A stretch of 6,323 nucleotides of DNA from Acidobacteriota bacterium (GTDB lineage: Bacteria; Acidobacteriota; Terriglobia; UBA7540), in NCBI GenBank assembly GCA_003165615.1, contig PLWR01000221.1, forward strand, positions 1 through 6,323, given 5' to 3'. The first letter of the stretch is position 1, and the number at the start of each line of letters is the position of its first letter. Shown in pieces: positions 1 through 6,323 of this stretch. The notes below the pieces were generated by a model that was not told the DNA's origin, made no database searches, and worked only from the letters and a program-made list of their open reading frames with translations. Both the position numbers and the translations under genes were made by a program.

Positions 1-2906
1 GCGGTCATCATGATGGGACGCAGGCGCAGCAGCGACGCCTCCATGGTCGCGTCCCGAATAGTCTTGCCCTCCAGCCGGAGCTTATTGATGTAAGAAACCA
101 GAATGACTGCGGTCTCCACCGAGACGCCCATCAACGCCAGCAGCCCGAGGACGGAGGATACGCTGAACGGCGTGTGGGTCAACTTGAGCGCCAGCAGCGC
201 TCCGACCGGTTCGGTCATCACGACTCCCAGGGCGATGGTGAGGGGGAATTTGAAGTTGCCATACAGCGCGAACAGGATAAGGAATACCAGCAGCACGGTG
301 GTGGGGACGATGATATTGAGCTGTGACTTCGCGGCCAGGAACTCACTGTACTCTCCTCCCCACTCCATGCGATACCCCTCGGGCAGGACGACGGCTTTGC
401 GCACTGCCTTCTGGCCGTCGGACACCGCGCGTTCCATGTCGCGTCCCTCAATGCTGTATTGGACGCCGATATAGCGGGAGTTGTTCTCGCGGTAAATGAA
501 CGATGCACCATTGCCCTGGCGGATGTCCGCCAGTTGTTTGAGGGGGATTTGCAGTCCGGTGGGAGTGCCGACCAGCAGGTCGCCGATCTGCTGGGCGCTG
601 GAGCGGAACTGCGGCTGCATACGCACGACCAGGTCAAAGAGCTTTTCGCCTTGAATCACCTGCGTGGCCGCCTGGCCGCCCACGGCGGCTTGCACCACCG
701 CTTCCACGTCGGCCACGTTAATGCCATAGCGCGCAATCTTTTCGCGGTCCGCTTCGACGATCAGGCTGGGCTGGCCCAACTCACGCACCACGGTCAGCTC
801 GGTAAAGCCCGGCACTCTCTCCAGCGCCCCTTTGATTTGCAGGGCCTTCTCCTGAAGGATGCTCAAATCCGGGCCATAGACTTTCACGGCCAGCGCGCTC
901 TTCAGGCCGGTCAGGGCCTCGTCCACAGCGTCTTCAGCGGGCTGCGTGAAATTGAAAATGATGCCCGGGTAAGAGCCCAACTTGCGCCGAATCGATTCCG
1001 TCAATTCTTCCTTGGTGTGAAACGGGCCTTTCTTCCAGGTTTTGTCATTGTAGGGTTTCAAGCCGACGTAGAACTCGACGTTGAAGAAGCCGGTGGGATC
1101 GGTTCCGTCATCAGGGCGGCCCAACTCGGACCCGACCTCCGTTACTTGCGGATACGACTTCAAGATATCCCGGATCTGCGGCGCTATCTTGGCGGCCTCT
1201 TCGAACGAAATTGTATAGGGCATGGTGGCCCGCACCCAGAGCGCGCCCTCGTCGAGGTGAGGCATGAACTCTCCGCCGATAAAGGGAACCAGCAGCAGCG
1301 TGGCGCCAAGAATTACCGCGGCGGCGAGCATGGTCAGCTTCGGATGGTCCAGGCACCAGCGGAGTTCACCCCCGTAAATACGTTTAATACGCTCGAAAGG
1401 TCTGTTCACCTTCTCGTGCACCCCGTTCTTGAACCAGTAAGAAGCCAAAACGGGGACCAGCGTTAAAGTCAGGATCAGGGCGCCCAGGAGGGCGAAAGAC
1501 ATGGTGTCGGCCATGGGATGGAAGAGCTTGCCGGAGGGACCTTGCAGCACGTAAATAGGAAGATAGCCGGCGATGATGACCGCCACCGAAAAGAAGATAG
1601 GCCGGTCCACGTCGCAGGCTGCGGCGGCGATCACCTCGTTGAGGTTATATTTCTGCCCGTACCGCAGGCCGAGTTCGCGATAAATGTTTTCGATCATCAC
1701 CACGGTGCCGTCGATGACGATGCCGAAGTCAATGGCTCCGATGGAGAGCAGGTTCGCGGAAATGCCGCGGGAATGGAGAACGATAAAGGCGAAAAGCAGC
1801 GCCAGGGGGATGGTCAGGGCAGTGATGACGGCGGCACGCACACTCACCAGGAAGAAAATCAGCACGATCAACACCAGGATCATACCCCGCAGCAGGTTTC
1901 CCTCCACCGTATCCACGGTCAAATCCACCAGGTCGCTGCGGTCGTAATAACCGTTGATTTTAACGTCCTTGGGTAAGACCTGTTCATTGAGTTCTTTCGT
2001 CTTCTCCTCGACGCCCTTCAGAACGTTTTGGGTCTGTTCGCCGCGGCGCATCAGAATGACGCCCTCGACCGCGTCATCATTTTTGTTGAATCCAAACTCG
2101 CCCAGGCGCGGGGCATGCCCGATGACAACGTCGCCGACGTCGCGGACGCGCACGGGGGCGCCATTGTTGCTGGCTAAAACGATGTTACCAATATCTTTGG
2201 TGTCGCGGGCGAGGCCCAATCCCCGCACGTAGTAGAACTGCCCACCTTGGGAATAGAATCCGCCGCCCGTATTGGCATTGTTTACGGAAAGTGATTGAAC
2301 GACCTGCGGGACGGTGAGGTGAAACCCATAAAGCCGAGTGGGATCGAGTAGCACCTGGTACTGCATTACCGTGCCGCCAAAGCCCGAATCATCGGCAACG
2401 CCTGGCACAGATTTGTAGGCGCGTTCCAACACCCAGTCCTCGATGGTTTTCAAATCTTGCGGCGAACGATCAGGGCTTTCGATGACATAGCGATAAACGA
2501 GCCCGCTGGGGCTGAACAATGGCGCGAGCGTGGGTTGCACACCGGTGGGATACGCCACTTCGCTGAGCCGCTCAAAGACCACCTGGCGGGCGAAGTAATC
2601 ATCGGTGTCCTCTTTAAAGGTCAGGATGACGTCGGAGAGCTCGTACAGCGAAATGGATCGCGCCACTTCCAGATTGGGAGTGCCATTCATTTCCACTTCG
2701 GTGGGCAGCGTGACCAGTCGTTCCACTTCTTCCGCCGCGTGGCCGGGCCACTGGGTGATGATCTCCACCATGGGGGGAGAAAGGTCGGGATACGCATCCA
2801 CCGGCATACGATGGAAGGCGATGACTCCCATGACCCCCATCATGGCGGTCAACATCAGGACCAGGAACCGCTGGCGCAAGGCAAATTGAACGATGCGATG
2901 AATCAT
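1..2906 (-). CDS. czcA: CzcA-type heavy-metal RND efflux pump (3' end cut off by window)
   Basis: This is the inner-membrane proton/metal antiporter of a tripartite efflux system. The frame is open from the ATG at 2904-2906 to the left edge, giving 968 full codons. The family is usually about 1,030-1,070 residues, so roughly the last two transmembrane helices lie outside the window. The N-terminus MIHRIVQFALRQRFLVLML is typical of the family and supports the start. TM1 lies at about 13-31, the first porter region at about 35-335, TM2-TM6 at about 342-490, TM7 at about 526-543, the second porter region follows (GGEFMPHLDEGAL at 544-556), and TM8-TM10 lie at about 863-940. TM4 carries DFGIVIDGTVVMIEN with D393, D399 and E406, the D-x5-D-x6-E proton-relay pattern of CzcA. 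CusA-type Cu/Ag pumps lack the first Asp, so divalent metals are favoured by inference. The last residues, RLRPIMMTA, are a conserved family stretch. No clear Shine-Dalgarno sequence precedes the start; a GC-rich repeat sits there instead. Confidence 0.95.
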   Translation of the reverse strand, partial: MIHRIVQFALRQRFLVLMLTAMMGVMGVIAFHRMPVDAYPDLSPPMVEIITQWPGHAAEEVERLVTLPTEVEMNGTPNLEVARSISLYELSDVILTFKEDTDDYFARQVVFERLSEVAYPTGVQPTLAPLFSPSGLVYRYVIESPDRSPQDLKTIEDWVLERAYKSVPGVADDSGFGGTVMQYQVLLDPTRLYGFHLTVPQVVQSLSVNNANTGGGFYSQGGQFYYVRGLGLARDTKDIGNIVLASNNGAPVRVRDVGDVVIGHAPRLGEFGFNKNDDAVEGVILMRRGEQTQNVLKGVEEKTKELNEQVLPKDVKINGYYDRSDLVDLTVDTVEGNLLRGMILVLIVLIFFLVSVRAAVITALTIPLALLFAFIVLHSRGISANLLSIGAIDFGIVIDGTVVMIENIYRELGLRYGQKYNLNEVIAAAACDVDRPIFFSVAVIIAGYLPIYVLQGPSGKLFHPMADTMSFALLGALILTLTLVPVLASYWFKNGVHEKVNRPFERIKRIYGGELRWCLDHPKLTMLAAAVILGATLLLVPFIGGEFMPHLDEGALWVRATMPYTISFEEAAKIAPQIRDILKSYPQVTEVGSELGRPDDGTDPTGFFNVEFYVGLKPYNDKTWKKGPFHTKEELTESIRRKLGSYPGIIFNFTQPAEDAVDEALTGLKSALAVKVYGPDLSILQEKALQIKGALERVPGFTELTVVRELGQPSLIVEADREKIARYGINVADVEAVVQAAVGGQAATQVIQGEKLFDLVVRMQPQFRSSAQQIGDLLVGTPTGLQIPLKQLADIRQGNGASFIYRENNSRYIGVQYSIEGRDMERAVSDGQKAVRKAVVLPEGYRMEWGGEYSEFLAAKSQLNIIVPTTVLLVFLILFALYGNFKFPLTIALGVVMTEPVGALLALKLTHTPFSVSSVLGLLALMGVSVETAVILVSYINKLRLEGKTIRDATMEASLLRLRPIMMT

Positions 2907-2914
2907 ATCGGGGC

Positions 2915-2946
2915 ACTGGGGACCGGGTGCTGGGTACTGGGGACCG
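2915..2946. repeat. Short tandem repeat next to the czcA start
   Basis: The 11-mer ACTGGGGACCG occurs exactly at 2915-2925 and again at 2936-2946, a 21-bp period, with GGTGCTGGGT between the copies. On the coding strand it reads as CCCAGTACCCAGCACCC-like sequence. I recall similar CCCAGT/CCCAGC tracts as common intergenic sequence in Acidobacteriota, but this is from memory. The tract ends 8 bp upstream of the czcA ATG and takes up the place where a ribosome-binding site would be expected. Confidence 0.7.
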
Positions 2947-2989
2947 ATTCATGGCCCGCTTCGCAGGTTGCGGGAAACTCGTTGGTGCT

Positions 2990-3088
2990 GTCATTCTGAG
3001 CCCGTATTTTGGGCGAAGAACCCCCGAAGTTTACTCTCTTCGCCGACCGCCGTGAACTGCCGGGGTCCTTCGCTACGTTCTGGATGAC
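2990..3088. repeat. Imperfect inverted repeat, likely dispersed REP/MITE-like element
   Basis: The left arm begins GTCATTCTGAG at 2990-3000 and continues with GCGAAGAACCCC at 3013-3024. The right arm holds GGGGTCCTTCGC at 3062-3073 and ends with GATGAC at 3083-3088. GCGAAGAACCCC pairs with the right arm at 11 of 12 positions, and the outer ends match at about 8 of 11. The whole is about 99 bp and could fold into a long hairpin in RNA. It has no transposase frame. The end sequences resemble palindromic intergenic repeats that I recall from Acidobacteriota genomes. In this position it may stabilise the czcCB transcript, attenuate read-through into czcA, or be a neutral insertion. Confidence 0.65.
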
Positions 3089-3151
3089 GGCATTTAAGCT
3101 CTTTTCCGCAAGCTCTTCAGCCACCCAACCCAAGTCCGACCTCCGCTTCTA

Positions 3152-4411
3152 TCAATGTTGAAAAGAGTTCTGGAACTGTAAGAACAAGCTGCCGTCCGCG
3201 ATGACGCGCTCGCCGGTCTTGAGGCCCGTCAGGACCTGAGTTTTACCATCGGCGTTTTCGCCGATCGTAACCGCACGCTGGCCGAACTGGTCGGGGTTGA
3301 CCTCGACGTAAACAAAGGGCTCGTTTTGGGCATCCCGCAACACGGCTGAATCCGGGACCGTAAGAGTGTTGGGAATGGCGCCAGCCTGGATAGTGGCCGT
3401 CACATACATGTCCTTTTTCAGCTTTTCGCCGGGGTTCTGGGTGACGATGCGAACCTGCAACGTATGCGAGTTGGGATCGAGTGCCGCACCAATGTAGGAA
3501 ACTCTCCCGTGAAACTCTTCCGGGTAGGCATCCGTTTGGATCGTCACCGGGTCACCATTATGCACGGCGCCCATGTCACGCTCGTAGACGCTGGCGAGAA
3601 CCCACACGCTTCCCAGGTTGGAAATCGTAAAGACCTGCGTGGCGCCCGCCTGGATCACCTGCCCGGGTGAAACCAGCCTTTCCACGGCCTCGCCGTCGAT
3701 GGGGGCAAGCACCGGAACTTCCTGCATTGTGGTGTCCTTCGACAGGCGATCGGGATGTTCGATTCCGACGACTTTCAAAGCTTGTTCTGCGGATTGCAGG
3801 TCAGCCTGAGCCTGGTTCTGTGCCGATTCCGCCTGTTCGAGGTCGGCCTCGGCAATGACGCGATGCTGGTACAGGTCTTGCGACCGCGCGTAGCTCCTCT
3901 GCGCCAGGGCCAAAGCGTCTTTGGCCTTGAGATAATTGGTGCGAAGCTGGGCAAAGTCGGGGCTCGCCACATACAACATGGGTTGCCCGGCCCGGACGTT
4001 CTCTCCCGGCACAATCAAGATTCTTGCCACCGGCCCGCTGATTTGGGTAATCACCGGAGTGGTTTCGAAGCTGTTATAGGCGACGGTTCCCGGAAGACGC
4101 AGCGCCCGGGGCAACTGCGTGGGTTCGACCGTCACCACCTGCACATGCGACATCTGCTCCTGCGGCACGGAAAAGAGGCGCGCGCGGGAATCATCGCTAT
4201 TGCCGGCACTGGAAGAGGCAGGGACGGGGTTGGCGTCCACCTCGTGACGCGCGCAAGACGCAGTGAGCAGCGTCATAAGAACAAAAGTGGCCGCCACGAC
4301 CGCAGGGGTCAACCGCGGATACTTCCGAATAATGAAAAAATTGGCGAGTTCCCTGTTATCGGGACTCCAGCTCATTGCCGTGCACTTCTCTGACGTCATG
4401 GTTTTTCTCAT
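3152..4411 (-). CDS. czcB: CzcB-type periplasmic adaptor (membrane fusion protein)
   Basis: This 419-residue adaptor would link the RND pump to the outer-membrane channel in the periplasm. After a long N-terminal stretch, a hydrophobic segment at about 35-50 ends in LLTAS-C53, a slightly non-canonical lipobox, so it may be a lipoprotein. The first half of the barrel-sandwich (lipoyl-like) domain lies at about 115-150 (VARILIVPGENVRAGQPMLY), an alpha-helical hairpin rich in Ala, Gln and Glu at about 155-213, and the second lipoyl half at about 232-265 (VLAPIDGEAVERLVSPGQVI). The beta-barrel follows at about 268-342 and the membrane-proximal domain at about 345-415. The His-rich metal-binding extension of some CzcB proteins is absent. 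The start is supported by AAGGA seven bases upstream and by an ATGA overlap with the czcC stop, which implies coupled translation. Internal Met5 and Met13 are possible later starts but lack such support. Confidence 0.93.
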   Translation of the reverse strand: MRKTMTSEKCTAMSWSPDNRELANFFIIRKYPRLTPAVVAATFVLMTLLTASCARHEVDANPVPASSSAGNSDDSRARLFSVPQEQMSHVQVVTVEPTQLPRALRLPGTVAYNSFETTPVITQISGPVARILIVPGENVRAGQPMLYVASPDFAQLRTNYLKAKDALALAQRSYARSQDLYQHRVIAEADLEQAESAQNQAQADLQSAEQALKVVGIEHPDRLSKDTTMQEVPVLAPIDGEAVERLVSPGQVIQAGATQVFTISNLGSVWVLASVYERDMGAVHNGDPVTIQTDAYPEEFHGRVSYIGAALDPNSHTLQVRIVTQNPGEKLKKDMYVTATIQAGAIPNTLTVPDSAVLRDAQNEPFVYVEVNPDQFGQRAVTIGENADGKTQVLTGLKTGERVIADGSLFLQFQNSFQH

Positions 4412-5718
4412 GGCAAATTCCTTGTGCCCACCGCCTGGCGCAATGTCTCGATGGCGAGCATGTAGGTGGCCAGCGCCTGGCGGTAGGCGAGTTGCGTCGA
4501 GCGATAGCTGCGCTCGGCATCCAGAAAGTCCAGCAGGGTCGCCGCGCCGCGCTTGTAGGCGTACTCGCTGATGTCCCGGGAATCCTCCGCTTGCTTCAAG
4601 TACCCACCGGTGTAGAGGTCCACCACTTGCGCGCTGGTCTCCACCCCCTGATAGGCGTTGGCCACGTCCGTCATCACGGTCTCGGACGCTTCGGTGGAAG
4701 TCTCCTGCGCCTGGTCAATGGCATAGTGGGTGCGCGCGATTTCGCCCTGGTTTCGGTCGAATATGGGGATTTCAATATTCAAGGTGAAGCCGGCGCTATT
4801 GATGTCCGCCACGTGGGTATAGTCAAACGTGGTGGTGAGGTTCCGCTTGCCGTTCGCCTTCGCCAGTTGAAACTGGCTCTGAGCGGCCGTGACACCCTGC
4901 TGCGCCGCCATAAGGTCCGGCCGCAGCTTGAGCGCCCGGAGTTGCAGGTCCTCCTGGTTCAGGCCCAGGGGAGTGTAGGCAAGCTCCCCCGTTACGTCGT
5001 AATCGATGGGGACGGCATCGTAGCCCAGGAGTTGCCGTAGACTGGCTAGCGCCTGCACCAGGGCCAGTCGAGCGGAAGAGACGTCCATCTGGAATTGCAG
5101 CAACTGCAGCTTGATCTTCAGTAGGTCGCCTTCGCCAATGGCGCCCGCCCGAAAGCGTTCCTGGCTGAGATTGACCGTCTGCTGGAAGCTCTCGAGGTCC
5201 GCATTGGCAAGCTGGAGGTTGGCCTTTGCCAGGAGGATACCGATGAATTGTTGCGCCACGTTGGCCGTCAGGGTGCGTTCGGTGTCGTTTACCTGGGAGC
5301 GCGTTTGGGCGGTTTGGTCGCGCGCCGCCTGGATGCGGGCCTGCCGCTTGTGGCCGCGCTCGAAGGTATAGCTCAAGCCGAAGTCGAATTCCGTGGTGTT
5401 GTCGAGCGTCGCGGAGTTGAGCTGGCTCGGACTGAAGATAGGAACGTACAAGTCGTCGTAGCTAAAGACGGGGTTGGGTCGAATGGCCGCGGTGATCTCC
5501 TGCGCCTGATTTTGCGGAATCAGAGATTGGGCAGCTTTCAAGGCGTGGTTGTGCGCCAAAGCGAGCTGGATCGCCTGATCGAGATCGATGCGCGAATGCG
5601 GTGGAGCCTGCTGCGCGCTCGCTGCCATGCTTCCCGCTGTCCAAGCCAGCAGGAAGATTGCGGCCCGCAGTAACTTCCGGCGTTTCGTCGTCGAGCCCGT
5701 GCTGTCGTGGTTCATCAT
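4408..5718 (-). CDS. czcC: CzcC-type TolC-family outer-membrane channel
   Basis: This 436-residue protein is predicted to be the outer-membrane exit duct of the efflux complex. It begins with a Sec signal peptide: KRRK at 12-15, a hydrophobic core at 17-30 and probable cleavage after ASA at 33-35. There is no lipobox cysteine. Two outer-membrane-efflux repeats follow, at about 45-235 and 255-430, each dominated by Ala/Gln-rich coiled-coil helices. Diagnostic stretches are RFRAGAIGEGDLLK at 188-201, EIPIFDRNQGEIA at 316-328 (a CzcC hallmark) and YKRGAATLLDFLDAERSYR at 388-406. The length is normal for the family. AGGGG lies seven bases before the first of two adjacent ATG codons, so either could be used. 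The gene follows the small Cys/His-rich gene by 96 bp and overlaps czcB by 4 bp. Confidence 0.93.
   Translation of the reverse strand: MMNHDSTGSTTKRRKLLRAAIFLLAWTAGSMAASAQQAPPHSRIDLDQAIQLALAHNHALKAAQSLIPQNQAQEITAAIRPNPVFSYDDLYVPIFSPSQLNSATLDNTTEFDFGLSYTFERGHKRQARIQAARDQTAQTRSQVNDTERTLTANVAQQFIGILLAKANLQLANADLESFQQTVNLSQERFRAGAIGEGDLLKIKLQLLQFQMDVSSARLALVQALASLRQLLGYDAVPIDYDVTGELAYTPLGLNQEDLQLRALKLRPDLMAAQQGVTAAQSQFQLAKANGKRNLTTTFDYTHVADINSAGFTLNIEIPIFDRNQGEIARTHYAIDQAQETSTEASETVMTDVANAYQGVETSAQVVDLYTGGYLKQAEDSRDISEYAYKRGAATLLDFLDAERSYRSTQLAYRQALATYMLAIETLRQAVGTRNLP
4419..4423 (-). promoter_or_regulatory. Ribosome-binding site of czcB
   Basis: AAGGA on the minus strand lies inside the last codons of czcC, 7 bases before the ATG of the adaptor gene. 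It selects this ATG over the internal Met codons at positions 5 and 13. Confidence 0.6.
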
Positions 5719-5725
5719 CGCTAAT

Positions 5726-5730
5726 CCCCT
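5726..5730 (-). promoter_or_regulatory. Ribosome-binding site of czcC
   Basis: AGGGG on the minus strand lies 7 bases before the first ATG (5716-5718) and 10 before the second (5713-5715). The spacing favours the first. The rest of the 96-bp gap upstream shows no convincing promoter or terminator, which fits co-transcription with the preceding small gene. Confidence 0.55.
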
Positions 5731-5814
5731 GCGCTGAAGGCGTTGGAAAGAATGGTCGGACCCCGCACCATGGCAAGAATCGCGGAGCTATCGAAACATA
5801 AATGGAAGGAGTTC

Positions 5815-6165
5815 TTATAGGGTGGGAGGGGCCCGGCCGTAGCTCATGGCCGGAAATTCTGAGCGGTAGTTGCTGGACGTCATGAACCGGTCTAGCGGAA
5901 CAGAATTAGATGCGGGAAGAACCTGTGCGACATTGGCAGGTTGAGCCGCGCCGTTTTGGACGATCTGGCAAGCTGTGCAAGGGAGATTGCAATCTGACGC
6001 GGGAGAAGACTGCGCTTCGCAACCGTAAACCCGCAGGCCATGCCCCGGCGCCGTTGTTTCGCCGTGCCAGTGGAGCATAGCTACGCCCAGCAGGTGTACC
6101 TGCAACAGCATCAGCAGGTAAGAAGCGAAAGGGCGCCGAAATTGGCAAATCCATTTACGTGCCAC
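5815..6165 (-). CDS. Small Cys/His-rich membrane-anchored protein, DUF2946-like
   Basis: This 116-residue protein has an N-terminal positive region (RR at 10-11) and a hydrophobic segment at about 14-31 that could be an uncleaved anchor or signal peptide. A short stretch follows with H24, H32, H34 (HWHG) and H42, then C49, C59, C63 and C66 arranged as C-x3-C-x2-C. The C-terminal part is polar and low in complexity and ends in GRAPPTL. The layout of a hydrophobic helix, His cluster, CxxC and a terminal APP resembles the DUF2946 group of small proteins found near metal-resistance genes; this is from memory. Its place as the first gene before czcCBA suggests periplasmic metal binding or sensing, which is inference. 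The start is a GTG: an in-frame TGA lies three codons upstream, and no strong Shine-Dalgarno is visible. Met19 is the next candidate start but would remove part of the hydrophobic segment. Confidence 0.7.
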   Translation of the reverse strand: MARKWICQFRRPFASYLLMLLQVHLLGVAMLHWHGETTAPGHGLRVYGCEAQSSPASDCNLPCTACQIVQNGAAQPANVAQVLPASNSVPLDRFMTSSNYRSEFPAMSYGRAPPTL

Positions 6166-6323
6166 GCATGGTCATTCTACCGGAAATCAGCGAAAGGGGG
6201 AACTAAATCCTTTTACTGTCATTCATTTGGGAACCATCACCATTACACGTGTCTATTGACCTCGGCACCCAGTGTATCCCAAGGGTCTGATTTCAGTGCA
6301 ACTAGAGCATTTCCATCTATTAT
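6166..6323 (-). promoter_or_regulatory. Gene-free leader, probable promoter/operator region of the efflux operon
   Basis: There is no credible reading frame here on either strand. On the minus strand TTGCAC (6296-6301) and TACACT (6271-6276) are separated by 19 bp, a weak match to a -35/-10 pair with a long spacer. Two nested dyads, ACCC...GGGT (6267-6286) and GACC...GGTC (6258-6287), cover the -10 candidate, and a perfect ACACGTGT palindrome lies at 6245-6252. A second -10-like TAGAAT at 6174-6179 sits only 8 bases from the GTG and would give an almost leaderless transcript. These are short motifs that could occur by chance. The regulator is not in the window. Confidence 0.35.

Larger units (their letters stand above)
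2903..3133 (-). other. Open frame bridging czcB and czcA (doubtful gene, possible coupling frame)
   Basis: A 76-codon frame starts at a TTG (3131-3133), 18 bp after the czcB stop, and is preceded by GGAGG at 3140-3144 with 6 bases between. It runs through both repeats, and its TGA (2903-2905) overlaps the czcA ATG as ATGA. The predicted peptide has no hydrophobic segment or recognisable domain and looks like translated repeat sequence, so a functional protein is unlikely. Its placement is notable because ribosomes reading it would end exactly at the czcA start, which lacks its own Shine-Dalgarno sequence. It could therefore serve as a leader that couples translation, or the arrangement could be chance. 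Confidence 0.25.

Noticed and set aside
1..60. Apparent truncation of czcA
   Set aside because: The frame is still open and matches conserved CzcA sequence at the last base, so the gene is cut by the window edge and not by a mutation.
459..1466. A 335-codon plus-strand frame antisense to the pump gene
   Set aside because: It lies wholly opposite czcA, whose reading frame is conserved throughout. The translation shows no domain, and long antisense frames are expected from GC-biased codon use.
2457..2999. A 180-codon plus-strand frame reaching into the repeat region
   Set aside because: Most of it is antisense to the start of czcA, and its C-terminal end (GALGTGCWVLGTDSW) is just the tandem repeat translated.
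2990..3088. CRISPR-like or rho-independent terminator reading of the inverted repeat
   Set aside because: There are no regularly spaced direct repeats with unique spacers, and no T-run follows the stem on the minus strand, so neither a CRISPR array nor a classical terminator is supported.
3755..5040. Plus-strand frames of 212 (3755-4393) and 221 (4375-5040) codons opposite czcB and czcC
   Set aside because: Both are shadows of well-recognised genes. Their products are low in complexity, rich in Arg, Gly and His, and show no family features.
5906..6154. An 82-codon minus-strand frame overlapping the small Cys/His-rich gene
   Set aside because: It is out of frame with the DUF2946-like gene, has a Pro/Arg/Ala-rich composition typical of a shadow, and shows no motif.

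Overview
The window carries most of a tripartite heavy-metal efflux locus of the CzcCBA type (HME-RND family), all on the minus strand. In transcription order, from the right edge leftwards, it holds a short Cys/His-rich membrane-anchored protein (5815-6165), the outer-membrane channel CzcC (4408-5718), the periplasmic adaptor CzcB (3152-4411) and the inner-membrane RND pump CzcA (2906 to the left edge, where the C-terminal end is cut off by the window). All of the plus-strand reading frames are antisense shadows of these genes or leftovers in gaps.

The likely host is a Gram-negative bacterium with moderately high GC, because the system needs an outer membrane. The gap between czcB and czcA holds an imperfect inverted repeat with GTCATTCTGAG-like and GATGAC-like ends, plus a CTGGGTACTGGGGACC-like tandem tract. 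From memory, both resemble dispersed intergenic repeats of Acidobacteriota (Koribacter/Terriglobales relatives). That assignment is an inference and could not be checked here.

Region by region: 6166-6323 is a gene-free leader with weak promoter-like and dyad signals and no regulator gene. Next comes the small protein, then a 96-bp gap containing a good ribosome site for czcC. czcC and czcB overlap by ATGA and are almost certainly translationally coupled. The czcB-czcA gap is 245 bp, which is unusual for an RND operon. It is filled by the two repeats and by an open frame with a TTG start that ends in an ATGA overlap with the czcA start.

The proteins are expected to work as one machine. CzcA uses the proton gradient to expel metal ions, CzcB bridges the two membranes and CzcC forms the exit duct. 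The paired aspartates and glutamate in the fourth transmembrane helix of CzcA fit a divalent-cation (Co/Zn/Cd/Ni) pump better than a Cu/Ag pump, but the exact metal cannot be read from sequence. The small first gene has a DUF2946-like layout and may bind metal in the periplasm. No wholly new system is evident. The parts most worth a second look are the repeat-filled czcB-czcA gap and the small metal-ligand-rich protein.
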